Below, one piece after another: positions 47,701 to 59,222 of a DNA stretch of 64,000 nucleotides. Origin of the DNA: Hirudo medicinalis (lineage: Eukaryota > Annelida > Clitellata > Hirudinida > Hirudinidae); assembly GCA_011800805.1 (NCBI GenBank), contig MPNW01000190.1, forward strand, positions 127,186-191,185, given 5' to 3'. The notes below the pieces were generated by a model that was not told the DNA's origin, made no database searches, and was given only the letters and a program-made list of their open reading frames with translations. Both the position numbers and the translations under genes were made by a program. Position 1 is the stretch's first letter, and the number at the start of each line of letters is the position of its first letter.

Positions 47701-50700
47701 TCTTCCACCTGGACTTCTCGAGCCTTGACATTCATCAAGTTGGAGTTTCAGTTTGATTTGCAATTATTTTATTTTGATCAAATTGTGAGATGTGTTAATG
47801 ATGATGACGATGATGATGATTATGATAATCAATGTTGGCTTTAAAGTTATGGCATTAGTTCAAATTGATTAATCTAAGAATAATGAAATGGATCCTCAAT
47901 TTATCAAGTTGACATCAACTGAGTTTTTTCACAAATTTACTTGTTCTGCCTTTGGATGACAATGTGAATTATTAGGATGAACATGTGAATTATTAGGATG
48001 ATGATGTGAATTATTAGGATGAACATGTGAATTATTAGGATGATGATGTGAATTATTAGGATGATGATGTGAATTATTAGGATGATGATGTGAATTATTA
48101 GGATGAACATGTGAATTATTAGGATGATGATGTGAATTATTAGGATGACAATGTGAATTATTAGGATGAACATGTGAATTATTAGGATGATGATTTGAAT
48201 TATTAGGATGAACATGTGAATTATTAGGATGAACATGTGAATTATTTGAGCTTCTTTGGTAAAAATAAAATAACTATTTTCCTAGCAATTTTCATTTTTA
48301 ATTTTTTCGAGAGAATAAGTGCAACAATTTTCTGATGAGTCATGAAAGATAAAATCCATTTCCAGGTCGTTTCCTTGTGCAGGTCGCACGGCTTGTACGA
48401 CACGATGTTCCACATTTACAACAAGAGCATGGGCGACTACGTCACGCCTCTGATTGAACTCTTGGATCGACTGAGCGATCACAGGAATGCAAACAAGCAG
48501 ACGACTCGCGACGAGGACGAACTGGGAAACAAAATATTGGTCTACATAAGCTGCTGCCTTTCGGGCCACGCTTATCCTTTCGGGGAAATTCCCGAGGACA
48601 AGGCCAACCTGGTCAGGGAGCAAGTCCTGCTCTGCATAACCTCCCTCCACAGCCCGTCGCACGCCGAAACTGAACCGGCATATCCTTATCTGAGGACCCT
48701 CATTCACTTCAACACCATGGAATTCTTTAATGCTCTCTCTCTTGCTTTCCGAGATTCTCAACTCCAAGCCAAAGAGAAGCAAAGAGTTGTTGACATCTTG
48801 TTGCTCCTCATGATCGAGAATGTCGGGTTCACCCCGTCGCAGGTCGGCCGTTTGTAGTGATATTTCCATTTAAATTTTTTAATTTCGAAATCCTTGAGGA
48901 ATGCATGTAGTTCAAGTTATGAAGTGCATGAGGCATCAGAGCTGCTAATCCATTTATAAAGTCATTATCCCCAAAGATGCTAATCAGGCATGGGGTACTT
49001 GTACTAGTACTCATATTTGTACTTTGAGTACTCATACTCGTGCTGATAACCTTATGGTTAAGTTTTGGCCAAATTAATGTGATTTTGTTTGTTTGATTTC
49101 TTAACTCTCTCATCTTGTCTCTGCTCGTGAATGAACCCAAATATGATTTCTGTGCTCGAACATGCATTTTGATTGCATGATTCACTCTTCGATAAATACA
49201 ATGTTAATTACACTTACAAATTACATTACAAATCAAATGCATTGTAATTCCAGATCGGTATCCTCTTCGTCTTCTTGGGAAGGCAAATGTCTCAGGACAA
49301 CAGCAGCATAGTGGTGAAGCCCGTGCTCTTCGAGCAGGTCCTCGAGACCCTGTGCACCTCCGACCGGTCTCGCCACGAGGAGAGGGAGCAGATCATGATC
49401 GACTTCCTCAAGACGGGAGTGCTCGAACAATTCCTCGAGAACCAGCCGCAAGAAGAGCTCAGACTCATCACGATGGCAGAATCCGCCGAATTCTTCAGAG
49501 TGGTCGAGATGCTGCACATCGAGCGCAGGAGGTTCAGCCAAGCCTTGTCCACCTACTGGAAGGATGCTTCGAGAGGGGAGAAAATATTCGCCTTCGTGAG
49601 GATGGTTTTCAGAGACGAGTTCGTGACTTTGGAAGAGAAGGAGAACTTGAAGAGGGACGTTCTGGAGAATCTTGATCGGTTCGTGAGGATCGATGCCAAG
49701 AAGACTTCCAGGCTGCTGCTGGATGTTTTCGAGGTGGAGATGTCCCAAGTTCTCGTCAGATTCGAGCAGGACGAAGAGGCCTTGTTTTATTTCCTGCAGG
49801 TTGTTGTCGATTTTTATATTTTTTTATTTGTTTTATTATCATCGCTCTAACTTTGATTTTGAAATTAAATTGTACTCATTTAATTTGCGAATCAATGTCA
49901 TGTCAAAACCAAACTTGCTTGGAGCTGGAAAGGTAGCTGGCATCCATACGAAGTCTCATGAGGTTCAAGATGACTCTTCATGAGATTTCTAGATAATGCT
50001 CTTATTATGTTGGTTCATAGTAACGCTTCCAAGATGATTTATCATCAAGTAACAACAGTAAACTTAACAAACAGTAAACAAGGCTTCATTTTCAGGGAAT
50101 GTTTGAGCATTTGGAGAACAAGGAACGTAAGAAAGTTAATAAAATTGAAACCACAGTTTACGAAAAATACGTCTCGTTGATGTGCAAGTTTGGAGTCTCG
50201 CAGGAGAGCATCATTGAATTCCTGAAAAAGAACTCATCCTACAGAAACGATGTTGTTCTCGGCATCAGCAAGCAGTACTCGGCCAAGGACATCACTTGTT
50301 TTCTTCTGGAAAGGTCCCGAGATTTCTCAGAGGCATTCTCCCTGCACCTGGAGATGCTGGCAGGGGACATGGCCAGCTGTGGACAGAAAGCAGTGGATTC
50401 AAGGATTTCCAAGATGCTGGAATTTCTTCAGAGGAATTCACGCTCCATGACGACAGAACAAACGCACAAGTTGTGGTTTGAACTTCTCGATGTGGTCCTC
50501 TGCAAGCAACAAGAGTTGAAAGGAATATCCCCTTCGAAGAGCAATGAAGACGAACTGACGGCTCAGTGGATGAGGCAGACGACTTCACGCATCATGACCA
50601 CTGGCACGCCTTATCTCCCTCCTGGGCTTATCCTCCAGAAGATCATCTCCAGTCCTGCCTACTCGACCGGAAGATTTTCCGAACTGAGAGGTTTGGTAAC

Positions 50701-51277
50701 AAATATGATGGAAACCTGTAATTATGAGCAGGTTCTGATGAAAACATGTGCAAAGATGGTGGAGGATGACCTGGTCCATCACATGAGTTCTCTCAAGAAG
50801 AATGCCACTAAGGCCATTTCCTCTGGTCACAACAACCCCTGCAGCCTCTGCTCAAGGGAGATATTCCACTCATTTCTCAGCTCCAATGCAGACAATGAGG
50901 AAATAATCTCCTTTCATTGTGGTCACAGCTACCATCTGTCTTGTGTGACTGCTCTGACCCAGCAGCGTCCAAGCCAGGATAGTCAATTCCTTAAATGCCA
51001 CACTTGTCACAAATCTAAAACGACTCTCCATGGATCTGTCCTTTTGTCAAAACCCTCCTTCACTGCCAGTGTTGCTGACAAGGTCGATCAGGGGTTGCAG
51101 GGAAGAGACTCATTCACAAAGAAGTTTTTCCAGGTGCACAAAACCCTTCCCTCCCTGTCTGTCCTTTCCAGTTTTAACGAGAATGCCGTACTTTCCAAAC
51201 ACCGCAAAAAGAACATCTTCCAGAGCGAGGAATGGCTCAACCAGAGACTGGCTGCTCCTCCAGTGACCAAACTATGA
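44763..51277 (+). CDS. VPS8: VPS8, CORVET endosomal tethering complex subunit
   Basis: Rab5-binding subunit of the CORVET tether, acting in early-endosome fusion. Eight exons join in phase: 44763-44999, 45108-45983, 46408-46572, 46767-47272, 47546-47738, 48366-48842, 49254-49799, 50096-51277, giving 1,393 residues (human VPS8 about 1,430). The N-terminal WD40-like propeller holds the conserved RLLCGFARGQITMW and AHPPGTAILHVKFTDD. The middle is the alpha-solenoid with KILVYISCCLSGHAYP. The C-terminal RING-H2 is seen as CSLC, then FHCGHSYHLSC, then CHTC. The exon 5 acceptor is taken at 47544-47545 because the nearer one at 47515-47516 runs into a stop; the chosen frame reads DRLSRELLAKEVFLE, as in the family. 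Intron 5 contains a 21 bp minisatellite. ATTAAA at 51382-51387 may be the polyadenylation signal. Confidence 0.96.
47955..48246. repeat. 21 bp minisatellite, about 14 copies
   Basis: GTGAATTATTAGGATGATGAT alternating with an AACAT ending. VPS8 intron 5. Confidence 0.94.
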
Positions 51278-51847
51278 GATCAGTTCAAGGAAGGTTGTGG
51301 TCTGCCCGTGCTTGTTTCTGATGTCGCAAATCCTTGTTAATATGTCTTTTCTGCTTGTTTGAAGTTTCATTTGCTGGAGCAATTAAATTCCTCGTGGACG
51401 TTATGGATTTACAAAGTTATTGTTATGAATGTGCCAAAATATGTCTTGACTTCAGCTGTTCACCTACATGTCTTCACTCATATCTGTAAAAGTATTATTA
51501 AAATTATATTGCTAAACTATTAATTGTGAAATATTATGAATTCAATTTATTGTTAAACACGAATTCTTTGCACAGGTGTGTTTTCTTAAATATGATAAGA
51601 CCTAGGCAGCCACAATATTTTAAAATGTTTCAGGTGTTATGTTGTAATATGTTGCATGGAATTTAATGCAGGATTTCGATTGTTAACTTGGAAGCCCATA
51701 CCTCGGCTCATGGTTATCCCAACCCTGTGAAATAAGAATTACATTATGTAAATTTACATTACATGTAAAATGTAAGGATGATGCAGAAGGCAGTAATGCC
51801 AGTTTTGAATGCTTCTACAGTTTTGGCTTCCAATGTCTTGAAATGTA

Positions 51848-51965
51848 CTTCATTTATATAGCGCCATACGCATAGCATCAGATGCGCCTCTTGTTAACCA
51901 TTGGCACTTGTGGCAGTGCAGGCTGGGTTTCGAACATGACACATTTCGACTGTTGCCATAAACAA
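51848..51965 (-). mobile_element. tRNA-derived SINE, tail type B (partial)
   Basis: Contains the B-box-like ATGTTCGAAACCC and the type B ending GGCGCATCTGATGCTATGCG then TATGGCGCTATATAAATG on the minus strand. The A-box end is truncated. Confidence 0.65.
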
Positions 51966-52399
51966 TGAGAGTGGATGATGACGCGAATGACCAAACGATA
52001 AAATGTAGACAAGTAATAAACGTCAAGATATAAGGGCTTCGTTTTGGGGGAGGTAGGGAAAGGGGTTTAACGATTTAAACATGGGACCTTATTGAGGATG
52101 GCCATCAAGGAATTGTCCTGGTAAAAGGACGTTTGCATTCAGTTCACCTTTTGAGTGCCTTATGTATCCGAATCGGCTTTCAAGGCACTACGAGCGCCTG
52201 ACTATTGCTGGCTTCTTGTGGCTACTCTATTCTTTGACAAACCTTGTCCCGATGCTTCCGCTAATAGAAATGACCATTAATTTCCTAAGCCGTTGGTGTG
52301 ACATAGTAGGACCGGTTAATAGATGTAAGTTCATCTCGTGCGGGCTGCCAATTGAGATCATGTGTAAGCCGCACTTGTCACCCACTTGTCTATTATTGT

Positions 52400-52590
52400 C
52401 GTTGTGGCTGTATTTAGCCGATCTTTTGCGTCCCACGTATCCGAACAGGCACTTTTTAATCGCTCCACCGTTTATGTAGCACCCAGCCCGAGGGCATTCC
52501 CTGGCAATGAAGGCAGAAACTAGACAGGACTAGTACCATTACCGCCGCATGCATGAACGCTAACCATTCAGCTAACCTGCACGACACTGT
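52400..52590 (-). mobile_element. tRNA-derived SINE, tail type A (diverged head)
   Basis: Reads on the minus strand from GGTTAGCTGAATGGTTAGC (about 52583) to GGAGCGATTAAAAAGTGCC (about 52470) and AAAGATCGGCTAAATACA (about 52405), sharing the tail of the 32.8 and 35.6 kb copies. Confidence 0.65.
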
Positions 52591-53832
52591 TGCAGTCATT
52601 AGTGATTAAATTTATATAGCGCACAAATGCATTTATAAAACCTCATTTACTCAAACGACCTCCATTTCGATGTCCAATCTGGAGGATCTTAGAATTGAAA
52701 GATTGCCGGTTATTCAATTAATAATTCACGGATTTGCACTCCATTTACTGATAAAAAGTAGTATATTTATGTAGCCCATCAATAATATTAAATTCAATTT
52801 AAAAATACTTCTCAGCATCTTTGCAATCATTTAAAAAGCAAAAGATTCAAATTTTTATTTATATTAGATTAGAGCAGCTCGTTAAGTCTATTATCAACTG
52901 CATCGAAATTGACAAAAAATCTATATAAATAAAAATGAGCGTTTGTCTACATATGTGTGTGTTTCCCAAATAACCAGCTCTTGAAAGATTCCCTATTTAA
53001 GAAGCAATAAAATAAAATAAAATTAATCTGTAAAAATATATATTTCAAATCTATAGAAAATAAAAATAAAAATGAATGTTTGTATGTTTGTGAGTTCGAT
53101 TGTTTTAATTGGAAAATAAATAAATATCCTAACTTTTTAAATCTACTAATAAGTTTATAAAACTGAGTAAATATAATTTAATTTATTAATTTTGATTAAT
53201 ACATCTTATATCTTTAACAAGACCGCAGATTGATCCGCAGCAATGCATTGCTTTGGTTAAATGATTAAATGGAAAAAAAAAAATCAAAACAATCGATCTC
53301 ATAAACGTGCAATCATTCATTTTTATTTTTATAGATTTGAAATAAAAAATTTTATAAATTAATTTAATTTTTTTTTAAATTGAGAATCTTTCAAGAACTG
53401 GTTATATGGAAAACAAATATGTAGGCAAATGTTCATTTTCATTTATATGACTTCAACTACATCTGGTCAGAGATGAATCTCAAAAGTTTACGAAATACGA
53501 TGTTGGAATATGCCGTCATAAACTTCTCTGGGGTGTTTGCCAAGCTAGAAGGTTTGATTTAACTGGCATTTAAATAGCACTGATTTAAATTTAGTTTTAA
53601 TTGCAATCTTAATGATTTCCTAATAATCGCAAAATTGCATTTGTTTTTAAGAAAACATTCGCCTTTTTTTTTGTTTAAATAAAAATGTTCCTCGTGCTAA
53701 TATTGGCAAAAATGCATTCAGATTTATATTAATAAATACTAATTAGGTGTTAAGGTCGTGTGGTGATCGCAATTTAATATTATTGGATGTGAATATTTTA
53801 TACCGTAAACCATTGAAATAATTGCTTGGCAA

Positions 53833-56800
53833 ATGAACTTGGCAGATCATTCAACTGCATCACATGTGTTTCTTCCACCGTTCTTGTTCGAGGAAATCAT
53901 TGCAAAGAGTAAAGAATTGTGCTGGTTAATTTCGTATGGGGATCTTGAGAGATGTTTCCTGTTCAGAGATGCATTGCGCTGGGAAAACATAAAAGTATCT
54001 TTGATAAATGACAGCAATAAAGCCCTGAATTTTGCTGGAAATATAAAATATCCCCTTAAAAATCTGTCCTTACATGTCCCATGCGTTGATGACGGTGTAA
54101 TTCAACACATTAGCGCATTGGGAGAGACCCTAATGTCACTGAACATTTCTTATACATATGGGTCAGTCCTAGGAATTGATGCAATGACATCGATGCTCGT
54201 GGAGTTTTTAATTAAACAGTTTCCTTTGGAATTTTAGGCATATCAAGTTTTTTTCCAATAAGGACTTTCCAAAGCTCGGACGTTTGGTGCTAAGAAGACA
54301 TTTAAGTTTTGGATTTCCGAAAATTGAGGAAGAAATTAAATTGGATTTTGGGCACAAATCTGATAAATTAAAAATATTAAAAATAGAAAATCAGTTTGTC
54401 AATAGAGCGATGATAAATTCTATAAAATCCCTTGAGAATCTTGAGTGTCTCTCTCTTTCCTGCTGCTACTTTACACCTGATGAAGTTGAAACGTGTTTTG
54501 AAGAATTGGGAAATTTGACAAACCTGAAGTAACTTTAAAGTATCTTTGAAAATACCGCAATGTTTAATAAACTTAATTTCTTATGCAGGACACTGTGTCT
54601 GAGACATGTTGATCTGAGATTTGATAAGCCCATTATTCCCAACATGCTGACTAAATTGAGTAATCTGGAGAACCTGGATATTTCTATGTCGATGATTAAC
54701 AGGTTATTTTACAGAGTTAATGCATTAAAACCACAATCCAGAAATACATTTTGAATATTTTATTTGATAACATTTTATGTTTTAAAATCTTTGTCTAATA
54801 ATTCAATTCATTTTTGAAGGGATGACATTCGTTTTGGAAAAAGATTAAAAAAACTTGACCTTTATGGGATCAATAATTTCTTTAGGGAAATTACTATCCC
54901 TCAGGCAAACGAGGTGAACAATTAACGGATTCAGTATTAGTTCTTAATAATAGTTTAATCGTTAATGAATACTAATTCGATTACAATTTGATTTGATAAC
55001 ATTTGCTCCAATCACACAGCATATTGACTCACTTTGAAACTTAAAATACGTGAAAATTAAATAATAATTAAATTATTTAAAAATTAAATATTAATTTTCG
55101 TAAAGTTTCTCATTCTTTATGCAGGTTTTCAATAATCGGGTGAAAAGGACATTTGAAACGTTGATAAGCAACAGTGAATTTAACGCAAAGTGTCCATTTT
55201 CCAGACCTGTTTGGGGTGAAGAACTCTTGTCGTTCGTCTGCTCGACACCAGTTGATCAAACAGACAGGATGGAGAATGTGAGCTAAATTAATAAAAATAT
55301 GTATTATTATTATTATTATTGTTATCATCATCATTATTATTGTTATTATTAATATTATTGTTGTTGTTGTTATTATTATTATTGTGTATTAACAAGTGCT
55401 GATAGCACTGATAACTTTTTAATCAAACTTTTTAAATTTTTAGAACATAATTCAGATTTTTGCGAGACACCCTTATTGCGATGACCTAAGGTACATCAAT
55501 GATTTTGTCCTTATTAATCTTATAAAACATTTTACATTAGTATTATTATACTATATATATATATATATTACATTAATAATATTATTTAAAATCGCAACTT
55601 AATGTTGTTGGAAATTATTATTACCGCTATAAGGATCACTAATTCGTCAAATTAATTTTCAGGAGCAGTTTGTACAATTATTTCAACAGTGACGAATGCA
55701 GGTCCGAGTTCATAATGTTAGTAATCTTTCAGGAGGGAAATGTTCGATGATTTCATTGATTTTGAATAAATTTCACTCAACAATGGATAAAATATTAATA
55801 TATTTAATATTTAATAATATTCAGGAAAATTGCATTCATTCTGTGCAGTCTTAGAGAAAATATCCGCAAACAGGTTTGTTTCAGTTTAAAAGTTTGAAAT
55901 ATAATAATAGTTAATTTATAATGCGCCATTTGCATAGCGTCAGAGGCGCCTAAATATCACAAACATTTTGCTGTGCTGTTATTGTTATCCATTATTCCAA
56001 ATAATATCAAATATTACTCAGTATGTTGGAACATTTTAAAATTTAGTCCAACTGAGTTACCTAGGTTAGGACGTCCGTGAGCGGGAGTTTCTCCTTTCGG
56101 ACAATTTGATACCTTGATATGCTGCTACTAGTGCTTCTGTATTTTCGTTTTCGATTGTCCGATGAAATAAAAAAAAAGAGAACATTTCATTTAAGAGGAA
56201 TTCCAATTAATTAAATTTTTATAGGGTTATTGTGTCTATGTGGACGAAAATCGTACGACGGTAAGTGGACTCTAAAAAATGGAATTTTATTAAAAATACA
56301 AATAAATATTTTTATTAAAACATAATTTTTCTTAATGATTACTAATGCGTCATATTATTTTAAAGTACGGATCTAATATCGCAGGAGCGTGGCAACGAGA
56401 TGAATTGGTATGCTTTTCTTGAATAATCAATTTGGGGAACATTGGTTATGTAATAAAAATTTATAATAAATAATAATATTATAAATAATAATATTATAAA
56501 TAATAATATTATATGATGCCAGCAATGTTATGCAACACAATTAATAAATGAAAAGTTCAATAATAAGTTCCAAGAAGGCATGATGACATTTCATTGACGC
56601 ATTACGCTGCAAATGTCTTTACTGCCTTAATTGGTCTTTCTAATCGTTACCAATTTCAAATCATAATTTAATAAAATAATAATAATAATATCAATAATAA
56701 CAATAACAACAACCATCATCATTATTTTTGCAAAGTATTATGGATGATAACATTACAGATACCATTGAAAGGTTAAATATTTTCAGTTCAAGAAAAACAG

Positions 56801-57170
56801 AGTCCTCTCACTAATGCAGGATTTCATTAAGAAGAATTTGAATAAAACATTGGCTAACAAACTGAAACTTGAGATCGACGGTCCCAAAGGTCGGCAAAAA
56901 TCCTGAAAATTATAATTTTTAATATAATTACAACGATTACAAGTAAATCAATTAATATTTTCTTGGACGCAGCATTAAATTTTAGCCAAACTTTTGATAT
57001 TAACAATTATTGATTTTAAATGATTATTGTTGTTGAGTATACCTATTCAAATTGTCCTGGTAACTTGTTACTAATCTAATAGTTTGTTAACTTATTAATA
57101 TTTTTTTATTGTAGTTAAGAAATCAGACAAATCAACCACTTTCAATTTGGAAGAATTTTTCCGATGTTAA
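53833..57170 (+). CDS. Leucine-rich-repeat protein of unknown family, 12 exons
   Basis: Exons 53833-54161, 54238-54528, 54589-54702, 54820-54913, 55125-55277, 55444-55490, 55663-55716, 55825-55873, 56225-56260, 56366-56407, 56787-56889 and 57115-57170 join in phase to 455 residues. The first half has LRR-like strands (NLSLHVPCV, LMSLNISYT, LGRLVLRRH, LECLSLSCC, LCLRHVDLR, LENLDISMS, LKKLDLYGI). The N-terminus (FLPPFLFEEII) vaguely resembles the entry helix of F-box or BC-box adaptors, but I cannot assign it. The second half is built from very short exons (36-54 nt) and has no domain I recognise. All introns are small except the last ones, and several acceptors are AT-rich. AATAAA is at 57190-57195. 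ZYG11/ZER1-like adaptors were considered, but the armadillo part is not evident. Confidence 0.8.
55295..55384. repeat. TTA/TTG trinucleotide tract
   Basis: Imperfect (TTA)n with TTGTTG blocks in an LRR-gene intron. Confidence 0.9.
55906..55952 (-). mobile_element. SINE type B tail fragment
   Basis: The same sequence as 26508-26560 within an intron of the LRR gene, again preceded by AATAATAGTTAATTTATAA. Confidence 0.5.
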
Positions 57171-57499
57171 CAAAAATCAAAGTTATAAAAATAAACAATA
57201 AATTCAAACCACATGAAGTAATTATAGAACTGTGTTATTGTTAATTATTGTAGTTTGTTTGGGATGCTAGACAAATGTTTTCTCAAAAAATACAAAAGAA
57301 ATACAGTTTTTGTTATTCAGACAAAATACAATTATTTTGATTGATATTATGATTCGTTTGGCTCAAATTCAAAAGCTTCCTGAATTTAATGCAAGTGACG
57401 GTAGAAAGCAAGTCAGAATAATTGAATATTCTGTGTGAGGGGTCAGAAAGGTGACAAATGGTCTTTCATGCTGAGAAGTATGAAGCCATTCTTGTGGTT

Positions 57500-57900
57500 C
57501 CAAACAGACAGGAGGTGATAAAAAGGCCAACAGGCAATGTTGAAAATCGTCAGGAGGGCCAGACAGAAGAAAAATGGGACTTTATAAGTCAGTGGTAATG
57601 TAGTGCATCTGCGTGGGATCCACATCTCAAGATATTGAAATGTTAAAGAAAATGCAAAAAAGAGCGATACATTAAGAGGAATCAGAGATTTAAGCCACGG
57701 GGAGAGATCAAGAAAAACAATGACTGCACTGGCAAAGAGACAAAAAGGAGGCTTATCGAAAAGTTCAGAATAACCAATGATAAAATGGATATGAATCCAA
57801 GAAATGTCTTACGCTGCCAGTGATATCAGAACAAGGGACACCGATAAAGAAATCAGCGGAAAGCTTTAAACATGGTACATTCCTTAGCGCTAGAATTATT
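57500..57900 (+). mobile_element. CR1-like LINE 3' coding remnant
   Basis: Broken frames read MGLYKSVVM, then IEMLKKMQKRAIH, matching the C-terminal LYKSLVRP...WDP...DIEMLEKVQRRATK block found at the end of CR1-type reverse transcriptases, followed by a RDQEKQ-like remnant of the YEERL segment. Strongly decayed. Confidence 0.7.
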
Positions 57901-58509
57901 GGTACTTGGGATTAGCTTATCATAATCAGTGAAAGTCACAACTACAGGCGAAATCGAGCTTTCTCTACAGCAACAGTTTTTATTTTTTTATTAAATTTTT
58001 GAAATTGAAAATGTGATGGTTTAAAAATAATTACTTACCAACAATTTTTTGTTTAACATTAACGAATAAAAATAATTAAAATGTCTGATTAAATTCAGAA
58101 CATAAGCAATTACATTAGCAGCATTATCAAAACTTTTTTAACAATAGCTGTGGTGCACATTTCAGAGTAATGGTATCCTGATTATAAAACTGATGAATTA
58201 ACATATTCCATTTGTTGGGAAGATTCCAGGATATACGCAGTGACTGATTTACAGCACCATTAAATCTAACTTACTCCAACATCTCTCACCAATCAATATT
58301 TTTTTTCCTTTAATGTTTAGAAAATGGAGGAGGTAAGTCATTGAGCAAGTTTGTATTACCCTGACAAATAACTTAACAAAATTAATTTCTTTGCAGGGAT
58401 GATTCAGCTCGTTAAAGTCAAAATCATTAATTTCTATAAAAAAAATAGGTAAAGATTTGTAATCTAATATTTACTTTACAGTTTATTGTCCGATAATATA
58501 CATGTAAAT

Positions 58510-58607
58510 GTAGTTCATTTACATGGCGTCATATGCATAGCGTCAGAGGCGCTTTTTGTTAACCACTTATATAGCGCTCCTTCCCAATAGCGCTTGTGGC
58601 AATGCAG
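58510..58607 (-). mobile_element. tRNA-derived SINE, tail type B (3' fragment)
   Basis: Minus-strand GCGCCTCTGACGCTATGCAT followed by ATGACGCCATGTAAATGAA, the same tail as at 20.5 and 51.8 kb; only the body and tail are kept. Confidence 0.6.
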
Positions 58608-59222
58608 AAAAAAAAAGCAGAAAAATACTTGAGCTGGAAAATTTAAAACAAAATCAAATGAAACTGCTTACAACGTTAATATTAACTAATCAGTAATTAA
58701 GTCGTAAAACAAGAGTAAAAATACTGAAATGAATCTCCTATAATATTTGTAATATTCAATTAACCTAGTATTGTCAGCAAAACACTCTCCACAAATAACA
58801 GGCTATCTCCTCCTCAACAGAGTCAATTAGTTATTCACAGCTTCATTTTAACATGTCCGTCGTTGCAATAACATGTGCTGAGTTACGTTTTTTACTTATT
58901 ATGATAATAATTTATAATGAATTAAATTAATTCTTGTTACGCAGGTTTCATATTTTATTTTTATAACGATTTTGTAAATTATTGATTAATCAATTTCTTG
59001 ATAAATGTTCATTTAAATTACACAAATTAATTAATTAAAATCCGGTTGTAAACTTTAATTTTTGCTTCGAATTACATTTAGTATTTTTTTTATTAAACCA
59101 ACTTTAAGTCCAGCGCAAAAAAAAACATTTGATGAGCTAAATAAAAATCAAGAACATCATCACCTACAATTATTAGCAATTTGTAAAGTAACAAAAATAA
59201 TAATCTTGACATAATTAAAGTT

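Larger units (their letters stand above)
51278..53832. other. Intergenic, SINE-bearing AT-rich region
   Basis: Holds the VPS8 3' UTR, two SINE copies and then about 1.2 kb of A/T-rich sequence. A GCAGATTGATCCGCAGCAAT stretch near 53224 weakly resembles the hAT end at 26848. Confidence 0.5.
57171..59222. other. Intergenic with LINE and SINE remnants
   Basis: Contains the CR1 remnant and a SINE fragment. An ATGGAGGAG|GTAAGT at 58323, with a possible following exon at 58398-58448, looks like a splice pair but encodes nothing recognisable. Confidence 0.4.

Noticed and set aside
47937..48236. Hydrophobic repeat frame on the minus strand
   Set aside because: Artefact of a 21 bp minisatellite in a VPS8 intron.
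320..48246. Tandem arrays considered as CRISPR
   Set aside because: Units are directly adjacent without unique spacers and the genome is animal.
48282..48869. 195-codon minus-strand frame
   Set aside because: Shadow of VPS8 exon 6.
58323..58448. Possible two-exon mini-gene (ATGGAGGAG then GTAAGT)
   Set aside because: Fewer than 25 codons, no family, and no continuation.
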